Source: Dryas octopetala (lineage: Eukaryota > Streptophyta > Magnoliopsida > Rosales > Rosaceae). Taken from it: DNA of 64,000 nucleotides. Location: contig OY992836.1 in the NCBI GenBank assembly GCA_963921425.1, positions 14,773,614 through 14,837,613 on the forward strand. The letters run 5' to 3'. The notes under the pieces were generated by a model. That model was not told the DNA's origin. It saw only the letters and a list, made by a program, of their open reading frames with translations, and ran no database searches. Within the stretch, counting starts at the first letter, position 1. Every line of letters begins with the position of its first letter. This document shows, piece by piece, positions 43,620-55,099 of this stretch. The position numbers and the translations under genes were made by a program.

Positions 43620-46600
43620 TATTCAAGTGATTAGGCAGAGGAGAAAATAGTGAGTGGTGGGTGCCAATAAGGTATGTAAATTCTATATTATTTAGAATTC
43701 TGCAGCTTGCTCTTTCTATGAGTTTCAGAAGTCTTCCAAAACACAGTGTTTGTTAGAAGAAATTCAAACCCACAACTATTTGCCAAAACTTGAAGACCTT
43801 CCTGTATCTATTGAGATTCCGAAAGGTCATACAGTCTACTTACCTTCCCATGGTTATTTATTTTGTTGCTGCCAAACTGACATAATTTATAAAACATGAA
43901 ATTTGTAATATAAATACATAATAACTGTAAATGGAGGTTGATTATTGGTGCTTCTGTAGAACTTCATCAACACTTTTCTTCAGAATTAGAACCTTAGATT
44001 TACAGTTTAGGAGAATCCTGGAGTTACTGAAGACGATTAGAAAAATGCCTTTGTCCACAAGCAGTAAATTCATAATCATGGTTATCCTTTGACAGTCAAA
44101 TTAATATTTTATGAGTTTCATTTTCTCTTCTTTACTGCTAATATTAAGGTCTGAAATGGATTTTTTTGTTGTATTGATCAATCTTAATAATGTATTATAA
44201 ATCTAAGAGTACGTTCGCATTTGATTTTATACATATATACTCAAAAAGTATTATGAATTCGATCAATACTCTTATACTAACACAACTCTTAATTTATAAT
44301 ATAGTACATCTAAAATCAAAAGTCACGAAAAAATAATTAAGTACATAAAAACCCACAGAGGATCCGGATGAGGATGGTCCCACTCACTTGGAAAATATTC
44401 TTAAGCTCATCTATAATCACCAAACCACACTTCTTTCATGAAAGCAGAGGATTAAACAATATGTATCAGAACAAATTTAGGTTCAAACTTTAGATACTTT
44501 GTCTACCAGCATAACAAAATCTAATTGATGTCATAAGTAATATGCGGTTCCTTTGCATTTCAATCAGTTTTTTCATGACGATATCCACCATAAATGAAGG
44601 CATCGATTCTCTTTAAGTCATCAACCAGCACCATTGCCAATTATTCTGGCATAAAATGGGGATATGGCATTGCACAATATCCATTTTTGCTAATAAATCT
44701 GTTGTCTTTTGTTGGTTTAGATAAAAACTGCTTCATTGCTTAGTCACTAATATGCTTTTCATTGAATCAGATTCCAGCATATTAATTACCATACTATCAC
44801 ATGATCAATACTAATATTGTAGCTTTTTTTCTTTTTGATTCAATCTTCCCAAATGGTACTTATATATTGCTTAGAGTATATTCACATTGAGAATGTAAAA
44901 TTTTGCATTACAATATATAGTGTGCTAATCCCTTTATTTATTACCAATTAATTATGACTTGAATGCTCTAACTTTTATATAGTATTAGAACAAACAATCT
45001 ACATTTCAAGTCATATCTGATATATAAAACTTTGCGTTACAATATATAGAATGCCCGGTGAGACTCGTTACCAATTAATTTTTTGTTTGATATTCTAACT
45101 TCTAACTCATAAGTGACATCATTAACTCATTGTGCAAGTTGAAAGAGTATAGTGATCGAGTTCAAACTCAGATTTGAAACAGAGAGGAAATGTTACACCA
45201 AATAAGATGGTCAAGATTTTGTCATTTCACCTTATACTTAGCTTTGTGTGCCCACCGACACCAATTATGGGAAACGATACAGCCAGCCAGCTAAATGTAC
45301 ATGGTATATGTGAGCCATTATTGATTCATTGAAGAGGTGATCACTGAGAGCCAGAAATCCTTGCTCATCATCTTGCTGTGGAAACTTGGAAATGTATTTG
45401 CATCAAACACATTATACATTTCCCAGTGCAACTTGCAAGTGACAAGGTATCACAAAATAGAAAAAACAAAAAACAAAAGACTTAAATACTTAATAGGCAA
45501 TAGGTGCAATGCTACGTGTCTAGCAGAAAATGAATTATAAACTCAAGCAACTACCAAAGGTCCCCCGGACAAGAATGGTCACAAAAGAGACTAAAGCAAA
45601 AGCCAATGTAGATTGACAGATATATAGGGTTGTAGGCTTGTACCTAGGCATGTACGTTTGTTAATGGGTGGACTAGAATTAGTGCACGTACGAGGCAGTG
45701 CATGCATCACAAATAATTCGTGAATTGTGGGAGTTTGTAACTTCAGTGGTAGAGAGTATTTAAACTAAACTTAGAGCTGGACTTTCGTCTTTCCCTTTCT
45801 CAAGTCATAACCCTTCTTTATACCGAGAAAAATTCCATGTCAATTTCTCTTTTTCTTTACATTGAAAGTTAAGCCTGAAATGGTTAGAATTTTATTAGAA
45901 ATGGGGCATTTTTATTATTGCAAGATAGCTAAGAATATGTATATGCTTCAGCAAATAGCTAGGTATACAACAATGATTAACAGGTTCATCAGTTCTGACT
46001 CATAAGTATGTTATTTTCGTCGGTATAAAAAATATGGTATCCTAACATTACGTACTTCTGAGGAAATTATGTGTAGGGGATGACAATCATTATCATAAGG
46101 GTGGTACAAGAGAACTTTTCCTGAAGATAGGTTAGCTTGGATCATATATATATAGCTTATTAGCTGGCTTCTGTAATTGACAAGCTTGTCTCTTATATGA
46201 TTTTAGGGCTCTGACCCATCCTACATAGGGGGACCTATCAGACTATATGGCTGTCTGTATGCTGGTCATGAAGTCAAAAACCCATTGCCTTCTCTTCTTC
46301 AATAATTGCCTATGTACCTTGCAAAATAAGATATCATTGTTGTTTTAAATAGATATTTATGTTGCATCCAAGGGGGTAAATTGGAGAAACAATAGCAAGA
46401 TTTTTTTTAAAAAGGAAAAAAATTGATTTTCTTGATTACTACACCCAAGGAAAAGTTAGAATTTTTAGATGTTGAGTGTACTTAATCAAGTACATTAATG
46501 CATTTAGAAATCATCCCCTATGATTATCACAACCCAAAACCGACCTAAATGATGTAAAAAGCGACCCAATCAAGCTAAATGAAAACGATTGGGTTGGGTT

Positions 46601-48431
46601 GGCAATTTAGTTTTTAAACTTGGGCTTAGAACTTTGATGAATGAAACAAAAAATCAATTGGCCCATTTCAAAAAGCGCACTCATCCCAAATGGGCTTACA
46701 AGCGGTAGCAAACGAGTGGAATGCAATACAGGAAAAAGGAGACGGCATTGTGCGTTCTTGTATCAGTAATGGCTTGCATCAAGCAAGCTCTTAATTATGA
46801 GAGGTTTAGATTTTGATTTCTTCTAATGTAACAAAATAAAGGATAATTATACCACATCATCACCACTAAAGGTGAAGCTGGAATTGAAGCTTGGGGTGAG
46901 CTATGCCGAAGTGGTGGAGTGGGTTACCTGCATAAGGGTGTAATGTCCCATGGCTTGTAGCTAAAATACAAAGTTACAAATTTTATTATTTAACTATAAT
47001 AAAATATTAAATGAAATGAGAGAGAAAATAAATCAGAGTGAAAAGGAATGGTTGTAATGTCTCATAGCGTTGCCCTCATCTCCAGTTTACTAATATGGAA
47101 TGGAAGAGAAAAGAAATTGGAGTGAGAAAGAATGGGTGAGAGAATGAATTGGAGTAGGAAGGAGTCCTTCTCATTAATTTGTTTACTAACCATCTTGAAT
47201 AAAAATGAAAATAAAGTTGATTCGGAGGTGTAGTTATAAACTCAGGCATTCGAGTTCGAGTTTTCAGTTCGACCCTTTGAACTATGCAGCAAGCTAGGGG
47301 GTAAAATCTCTTGTGAATCCCTTAGGCTGACATAAATTGTCTGCCTTTGACCGGCCCAAGAGATTAGTCTGGTGCGCGAAAGCTGGCTCAAAACATCCTA
47401 AGTTACCAAAAAATAAAAAATAAAGTTGATTCACAATCTTGTGTTTACTAATGATCATGAATTAGAATAAATACTTGTTAATTACTAAAAAGTTTGAGTG
47501 TTGTTGAAAAAAAATTATTTTCTTAATAGGTATTTTGGAATTATTAAAAAAATTGATGGTACTTTTGGTATAAATTAATGACTCCTCAAAGAATGGGAGT
47601 CTATACCATGTCCCCTCTAAGAAATAAGATTGGGGGAGTGATTCCTCATTTTAGAATGAACCCCACTTACTTTTTTGATTTTCAATACAAATAAACACAA
47701 GATTAGAGTGGAATGAAAATGATTTTCATTCATTCCACTCTCATTCCATTTAAGTAAATGTGTCTTAATTGGTTTACTTTTCTTTTTTTAGTTTTTATTT
47801 TATTTTTCTTTTAAGTTTCAAATAAATAAAAATGTATTAGTAGATCGAAGGAAAAATAAGAGATGTATTGTGTGTTTTTTAAGAAAAAAATTTCGGTGCA
47901 ACTATAACACCGATAGGTGATGGCCGCATGAGAGAATGGATTTACATCTCCTTTGCCTCAAAAAATTGTTTTAACTTTTTTACATTTTTCCAAAACTGAC
48001 AAAATTAACAAAAAATTTGTAAAAAATTGGCGATATTTCTAAAACCTCATCGAAAAATTAAGCAAACATCTACCATTTATAAAGAACCATAAGTTTTTAT
48101 TCGATAAATTGCTGATAAAATGAAAAAACAAATCGTTGAAAAATTCGAAAATATTACAAAAAACTTTGGGAGTATTCCAAACAATCCATACCCCCAAAAA
48201 ATGACAATTTTCACGAAATTTCATCAAATTTTTTGAAATTTAATACTACGGTGCAAACTACAAGCAGAAAGAACAACCCACAAGTTAATCATTCTACATT
48301 TAGAATTAAAAACCACCACATGATGCAAGAGTAAAACTATTATCCCGGGATCGGAGTACTTGGGCCACATGAGTCACATGACCATGCATTTTATTTTGCA
48401 GAGTATTTGGGCCACATATCCATGCTTACAT
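43620..48431. other. Intergenic, AT-rich, with SINE
   Basis: No recognisable exon is present; frames such as 45337-45540 are without homology signals. The stretch contains a SINE at 47224-47416. The surrounding 47.08-47.77 kb carries GGAATGA/TCATTCC-type words in opposite orientation at both sides, possibly the ends of an older element. Confidence 0.45.
47224..47416 (+). mobile_element. SINE with 16-bp target duplication
   Basis: An insertion of about 193 bp is flanked by AAAATAAAGTTGATTC (47208-47223 and 47417-47432). It has a tRNA-like head with a B-box-like AGTTCGACCC, a conserved-looking tail (GGTGCGCGAAAGCTGGCTC) and an A-rich 3' end. The structure is typical of a tRNA-derived plant SINE transcribed by polymerase III. 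Confidence 0.72.
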
Positions 48432-50813
48432 TCATAATTTTCTGAGTACAAGCCCCAAAGTGATGGGCTTAGTGATTTCCTTAGCAATTTCTTCACTCAC
48501 CAATCTTGCAAAAGTCTGAAACAAACTGTCCAAGATTCCTTTTCCAAAATGCTGCACAATCATTGATTCTTGAATAGCCCTAACAGCCATTGCAAAACTT
48601 TTACCATAGCTCTCATTATCCTGGTGATCCATCTCGAATTCAAACATCTCCAACCGGTCCAATTCAAAAGAACCCTCTTTCCTCACTTCTTCTTCTATTT
48701 CATCCTTCGATGGAGCATAGAAATGCACCTGATATGAATCAAACTTTTCCTCCTCAATTTCACCCTAACAAAAGAAGTTGGTAATTGTAAGAGTAATGCT
48801 AGAAAGACTAGATCTTTTGATCATATTAATTATCTATTACATGATATAAAAATTTTATTTAAAAGAATTTTGTGGAATTTAAAAGTCATGTGGTATTCAA
48901 CTAAGACTTTTAAATGCTTTTTAAAAGTCTGTAAAAGTCTATATGTATTCAATTAAGAATTTTAAGGAGTTTATAAAAGTTATGTGATATTCAATTAAGA
49001 CTTTTAAAAAACCTGTAAAAATCTATGTGTATTTAAAAAGTCATTGACTTTTATGAAATTCATTTAATGATGGATTTTAATAGACTTTTAAAGACTTTTA
49101 TGTGTATTTTAAAGTCATTATAAATCCAACATCTTTCTTGCGGATTTCTATAGACTCTGTAGAACTCCGTAAAACTCAGTGAAAATTTGTAAATTCTGCA
49201 AAAGTCTGTCATTTAAAAAAAGTCTACAAAAGTTTTTATAAATTTATATACACTACACCCCCTAGCCAAAAATTTTGGGCCATATTAATTAGAAAATTAT
49301 ATTGTATATATATATTGTAGAGAGAAACTGCTCTGTAATAGGGATATAGCTGATTTGGTATCTCAACCCAATTACATGATGACACATATGCTACTATACT
49401 TCATCACATAAAACTTTCTCAAATTTAAAGATTAAACATATCTCATGGGATGCCAAGTCAGCTCATATCCCTGTTATAGGTAAGTTTTTTCTGTATTACT
49501 CTTAAATGTCAATGGGTTCAGTTTTCTAATAGATTCAGACACTTACTAATTATATTTGTATGACATCCAGACACTCTAAGGTAGGCGAACTCTATTAATT
49601 GACCACATGATATAATACCTTGGAAACCAAAATGGCAAAGGAGCGAGATAGAAGATGCCAGAAAGCATAGTTGCCTCTCCCAAAATGATCTGGGCCTTTC
49701 CTCCCATGCAAGAGAAGCACCATTCGTCCTCCTACAGCCAATTCTTCAGACCGTGATTGAAGGAACAAAGTGAAGTCTTCCTGGAATTGCTTCAGGTATG
49801 CTTGAGACACTCCCACAGGGCTGGATTCAGAAATGTAAATAGTGCCTTTGTTTATGGACTTCCCCTGCTCGTTGTAAATGCCTGGTGGAATCTGCAAGCA
49901 TGCATGGGATTATGGTCCAAAGTGAGAACCATGATCTACAGTAAAAAGCAAATCAAATAGGAAGGAATGTGACAGTGCGAGAAATTTCCAAAACAAGCTC
50001 TTAATTTTTGCTTTCAATAAAGACATTTTGCCCATTTTTTAGAATCTCAAAAATATAACTGTGTATGGTGTAGTGCTCAGAAGTCAGAACTTCCTTTGAG
50101 CCCTGCTCAAACCCATCGAGTACTACTCAACATGGGTTGAGCAATATTCAAGGAGGGTTCGAGTATTACTCGGTTAGAGTTCAAGCACTATTCATTGATT
50201 ATATTTTTGAGACTTGGCCTAGAATTTTCCGGAATCTCACCCTAGAAAGCCAGTGCACACTGTAGGAAGAATAGACAAAGTGCAAGCAATTATTAGGAAA
50301 AAGTCTTCCATAAAATGAGCCAGGATAGGCTCCAATAAAAATAGAGGGAGGCCCATTGACTCTTTGTTCCTTAAGATCTCTAGAGAAGTCTGGCAAGGCC
50401 TTGAAGATTGAGTTGAAGTCATTGGTTGGAAGATCATTAAGGTACACTCTAAACTCTGGTGCAGGATGAAAGATCTTTTCACTTGTCTCTTGGACTGCTT
50501 CAATGATATCTTTGATAATTGATAGGGTATTGGGACCAGATGAGCAACCCAAATCAGCAATGCCTAAGCTCTTTGGAGTTGTTGTAAGGTAAAGCTCTTG
50601 TATTGTGTCTACTGTTATGTGCTTGAAAATACCAGTACCCTTCTTCTATCAACACAGAATGAAAAAACATGTAAGGAAATTAATAAATACTATGAACAGG
50701 ATTAATAACTTGGAGAGAGAGAGAGAGAGAGAGATGACCTGGACTGAAGAATTATTGGCATAGCTAGTAAGGCCGATGCCTCCAGTCATGTGGAAGACTT
50801 TCTCCACATTCAT
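48432..50813 (-). CDS. SABATH carboxyl methyltransferase, copy A
   Basis: Four exons on the minus strand: 50813-50739, 50645-50241, 49891-49619 and 48764-48432 (75, 405, 273 and 333 nt), giving 361 aa. Exon lengths are exactly those of copy B. The N-terminal S-adenosylmethionine/substrate segment reads [18 protein letters not shown]. The SAM-binding motif [11 protein letters not shown] (55-65) and the substrate-pocket HWLSR with Trp157 are present, as is the FYAPS block of exon 4. SABATH enzymes methylate carboxyl groups (or ring N) of small acids such as salicylate, jasmonate or loganate in the cytosol; the substrate here is unknown. An in-frame ATG at 50891 could add 26 residues, created by a partial duplication of exon 1. 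Intron 2 (349 bp) and intron 3 (854 bp) are longer than in copy B because of inserted repeats. A transposon complex sits 135 bp upstream. Confidence 0.88.
48857..49262. repeat. AAAAGTCT-rich repeat insertion in intron 3 of copy A
   Basis: A stretch of about 400 bp, absent from the matching intron of copy B, repeats phrases such as TTTAAAAGTCT and GTATTCAATTAAGACTTTT in both orientations and ends near CACTACACCCCC. It resembles a common class of plant TIR elements, but its ends and target duplication were not resolved. Confidence 0.45.
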
Positions 50814-50948
50814 GCCTCCAGTCATGTTGATCGAAAACCTTTCTCTGCCTTGATCTTGGTGGTGCTTGAATGCGGAAGACTTTCTCCACATTCATGCCTC
50901 CATTCATGCCTCCACAACTACTCTTTTAAAAGCAAATGTTTTATTAAT

Positions 50949-52557
50949 GGACTTGGATCCTCTGCCAGACTGTTTGGTACCAGACTGGTTCCAGACTTCT
51001 AATCTAAACCCTTTAATTTGTTTTAATGGTTGAGATCTTCCCACATCTTAACTTTTATATTTTCATCCAAATAATATTAAAAAATTAGGAAAAAAAAAAA
51101 AAACTCATTAGCCCACTTCCCAGTGCATACCCCAGCCCCGCCTCAGGCCACCTCCTCCAACTTCTTCCTCCCGATCACCCTCCCCATCTCCTCCCCTTTC
51201 TTTCTCTCTACACTCTCTCTTCCCTCCACGGTCTTAGGTGCTGGATAATTTTCTAGCCCTCCCTCTCTCGCAGGTTGTCCTTTTCTCCACCAGAACACAA
51301 CTCCATCTTCTTCTTCCTCTTGTAAGCCTCATCTATTTCTCTCCAAATTAATGGAAATTATTCCTTTGTAACCCCCACTTTCAACACAAGTTGGAGATAT
51401 ACCCATTTTGAATATGAGAAAAGTTTTGGTTGAAGCAGAAAAGATACCCAAATTGGGGCAAACTTGGGCTAGAAAATTATCTAGCACCTATCGTGGAGGG
51501 AAGAGAGAGTGTAGAGAGAGAAAGGGGAGGAGATGAGGAGGGTGATCGGGAGGAAGAAGGTGGAGGAGATGGCCTGAGGCGGGGCTGGGGTATGCACTGG
51601 GCAGTGGGCTAATGAGTTTTTTTTTTTTTTTTTCCTAATTTTTTAATATTATTTGGATGAAAATATAAATAGAAAATTAGGATTAAATATCAAATATCAA
51701 TAATTTTTTGGTATAGCATGAAGACTATATAATATTTCAATTAAACTACTAAATTTAAATGTAGTTTTTTAGATTAAGTCACAAATATGTTGACCCCTTT
51801 GATTTGAGCCTAATCCATTTGACATTTTTATCCTTTAGCCCACATATGATGTGTGTTAGTTAAAATTTATAAGGTTTTGACAAAATTGACCTTGAGGTTT
51901 TTATATTATCTTCAAAATTTGCTAATGTAGTCTCAACTTCACATTTAGTTGTGACTGTACGACACTCACAACTTCAAATTTAGTTGTGACTGAACGACAG
52001 TCACATTTAAGTTGTGAGACAGTCACATCTAAGTTGTGAGACAGTCACAGTTAAGTTGTAACTTAGTTAAATTTTTTTTAGAGAAATTATACTAGAATAT
52101 AGTATAAATAGAGGTCAAAACAATATTTTTACTCAAAATAATATATAGTATAGTGGTGTGAGTTGTCTCTTTCAATTTACTAAGACAGTCACAGTTAAAT
52201 TATGACTGGATTGATTTTTTTTTTAATACAATATAGTATAAATTAATGTAATATTTGTGATGTAATATTATTTTTTATTTTTTTTTATTGTAGTGGCATG
52301 TGATGTAATATTTGTAAATTCTAATACCTTTTACTTTATTAATTTGTTTGACTTTTCAACTAATACTTAATCTAATATGTTATTTAATTTTGATACCTAA
52401 ACTAAAAAGTTATTGAAATTTAATAGTTAAAATCAATGAACCTAAATATAAAAGTTAAGATGTGGAAAGATCTCAACCATTAAAACAAATTGAAGGGCTT
52501 AGATTAGAAGTATGATACCAGTCTGGCACCAAACAATATGGCAGAGGATCCAAGTCC
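50949..52557. mobile_element. Mutator-type MITE between the two SABATH genes, with nested insertion
   Basis: The termini GGACTTGGATCCTCTGCC and GGCAGAGGATCCAAGTCC are inverted copies, flanked by a perfect 9-bp duplication TTTATTAAT (50940-50948 and 52558-52566). The left arm is continuous from 50949 to about 51262. The right arm is split into 51467-51669 and 52453-52557 by a nested 774-bp insertion. Without that, the element is about 826 bp with arms of about 310 bp and a loop of about 200 bp. It has no coding capacity. It lies directly upstream of copy A. Confidence 0.85.
51670..52443. mobile_element. Nested insertion in the MITE right arm
   Basis: This 774-bp segment interrupts the right arm and is flanked by 9-bp repeats AAATATAAA (51661-51669 and 52444-52452). 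Removing the segment and one repeat makes the right arm continuous with the left arm's complement. Its own ends are weakly inverted (around TCAATAATTTTTTGGTATAG). Inside, 51940-52200 holds tandem units containing TTAAGTTGTGAGACAGTCAC. Confidence 0.72.
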
Positions 52558-52566
52558 TTTATTAAT

Positions 52567-53318
52567 ATACATAGAGTAACATATATTAGTTACATTAAAC
52601 AAAAAAGTCAACCAAAAAGATACCAATTCGATCTGACAACACTTAAAAATATTGAAAAAACCCTAGGCACGAATACTAGTTAAGTAGTGAAACTTGGACA
52701 AGGACACTAAATTGAAAAGTTTACTATTAAGTTCCAGAAAGATGAAAGAGAGTTGTCGGGGCTTATAATTTTCTGGCAAGTCATATGTGGTTCTTTGTAA
52801 ATTCATAGTTGACAACTTGACATGAATGCAAATAACTCATAACTCATAGATTTCTACTTGAAATAAATAAAGGAGAGGTTTTCTTTTATCAATAAATGAA
52901 AGTTAAAGTAGTTCAAATATGAATCATTAAAATATTGTCACATTAATTAAAATTTAAAAATTCAGAATAATAATAATATGCATCTCTAGCATCACTTTTC
53001 TTTGATAAGAGACTGAGACAGGAAAATTGGGGATAATTAATTTCAACTCATCCCAAATTGAGCTGATTCATGGTGCAAACCACCATCAGAAAGAACAACC
53101 CAGAAGTTTATCATTCTACATTTAGCATTAAAATGCACCATAACAGTGGAATAAGACTTCCATCTAAATTTTAGAATTAAGAACCACCATATGATGCAAG
53201 AGTAAAACTATCCTCTGTGGCATCAGAGTAGTTGGGCCACATGATATGCATTAGTACATGGCTGCATAAGACTTGTGCAATGCAACAATATGCCATTGCA
53301 ATCTATCCATGCTTACAT
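52567..53318. other. Spacer between the SABATH copies
   Basis: The right part (about 53080-53318) is similar to the sequence downstream of copy A (48250-48430), for example the phrase AGAAAGAACAACCCA. It is therefore part of the tandem duplication and copy B 3' UTR. The remainder may include the original promoter region of copy A, displaced by the MITE. Confidence 0.5.
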
Positions 53319-54933
53319 TCATAATTTTCTTAGTACAAGCCCAAAAGTGATGGGTTTAATGTCTTCTTTAGCAATCTCTTCATCCACCAATCTTGCATAA
53401 GTCTGAAACAAACTGTCCAAGATTCCCTCTCCAAAATGCTGCCCAATGATTGATTCTTGAATAGCCCTAACAGTCATTGCAACACTTTTTCCATAGCTCT
53501 CATTATCCTTGTGATCCTTCTCTAATTCAAACATCTCCAACCGATCCAATTCAAAAGAGCCCTCTTTCCTCGCTTCATTTTCTATTTCATCCTTGGATGG
53601 AGCATAGAAATGCACTTCATATGAATCAAGCTTTTCCTTCTCAACTTCTCCCTAGTAAAAAAGAAAATTAAGAATCCAAAATTTACACGCATGCAGAGAA
53701 ACTTGGTTAATTGTACGAGTAATGCTAGAAGAGTAAAATTCTTTGGCACATGTGTGACATACAAATAAATTTTGAATCTTTGGTTTTTGATGGGTTCAGT
53801 TTCCATATCCTAGGCTATAGATTTGTTATTAGATCTGTTGTACGTATGTCATACGGTTTTCATATCATAGACGAACTTGCCATAATGATCATAATTTTTT
53901 AACCACATTAACCGACCTCATTGTATGACATTTGATGCGTTAATTAACAATTGATGAGTAATAAGTACGAGCAATCATAGAGGTACGACATTAACTCATC
54001 ACAATGAGGTACCTTGGAAACCAAAATGGCAATCGAGCGAGATAGTAGTTGCCAGAAGAAAGAATTGCCTCTGTCAACATGATCTGGGCCTCTCCTTCCC
54101 AACAAGAGAAGCACCATTCTTCCTCCTGCAGTCAGCTCCTCAGACCGTGATTGAAGAAACAAAGTGAAGTCGTCCTGGAACTGCTTCAAGTATGCTTGAG
54201 ACACTCTCACCGGGCTGGATTCAGAAATGTAAACACTGCCTTTGTTTATGGACTTCCCCTGCTCATCGTAAAGTGCTGGAGGAACCTGCATGACATTATG
54301 GTCAATAGGTATAAGTGTATAACCATGCTCTACAGTATAAGGCAAATCAACTAGGGAGGAATCTGACCCTAGAAAGCCAGTGCAAACTGTAGGATGAATA
54401 CACAAAGTGCAAGCAACTGCTGGGAAAAAGTCTTCCATAAAATGAGCCTGGATAGCCTCCTATAAAAATAGAGGGAGACCCATTAACTCTTTCTTTGTTA
54501 AGGTCCCTTGAGAACTCTGGCAAGGTCTTGAAGATTGAGTTGAAGTCATTGGTTGGAAGATCATTAAGGTACACTCGAAATTCTGGTGCTGGGTGACAGA
54601 TTTTTTGACTTGTCACTTGGACTGCTTCAATGATCTCTTTGATAATTGACAAGGTATTGGGTCCTGATGAACAACCCAAATCAGCTATGCCTAAGCTCTT
54701 TGGAGTTGTTGCAAGGTAAAGTTCTTGAATTGTCTCTACTGTTATGTGCTTTACCATATCAGAGGCCTTCTTCTGTCAACACAGAAAATGAAAAACATTT
54801 AAAGAAGTAAACATTGCGAGACTAAAATCAATAAGCTTGAGAAATACAGAGAGATCACCTGGAGTGAAGAATTTCTGGCATAGCTATTTTGGCCAATGCC
54901 TCCAGTCATGTGGAAGACTTTCTCCACATCCAT
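53319..54933 (-). CDS. SABATH carboxyl methyltransferase, copy B
   Basis: Four exons on the minus strand: 54933-54859, 54772-54368, 54285-54013 and 53651-53319, giving 361 aa. Motifs: [18 protein letters not shown] at the N-terminus (Gln25 in the position that contacts the carboxylate in salicylate methyltransferases), [11 protein letters not shown] (55-65), HWLSR with Trp157, and the C-terminal FYAPS and [11 protein letters not shown] blocks. The introns are short (86, 82 and 361 bp). The copy keeps a plausible promoter with a TATA motif. The substrate cannot be read from sequence. The gene is a tandem duplicate of copy A, with the same exon lengths and strand. Confidence 0.92.
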
Positions 54934-55054
54934 GCTAACTGGTTGAAAGAAAGTTGGTCCCTTCCTCCTCCTTGAACCTGGTGGTGCTTTACTGTTATTT
55001 TAAAGGCAAACTTGAATGATGTATGTGGAGCTTTACTCTTTGGGGTCATCCACT

Positions 55055-55070
55055 CCTTTATAAATATATA
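55055..55070 (-). promoter_or_regulatory. TATA region of SABATH copy B
   Basis: On the minus strand TATATTTATAAAGG lies about 125 bp upstream of ATG 54933, a fitting core-promoter position. No equivalent remains near copy A. Confidence 0.4.
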
Positions 55071-55099
55071 TTCTCTATCATGGCAGTTCACATTGCACA

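Noticed and set aside
53582..53806. 74-codon open frame at the end of SABATH copy B
   Set aside because: It overlaps exon 4 in another frame and part of the intron.
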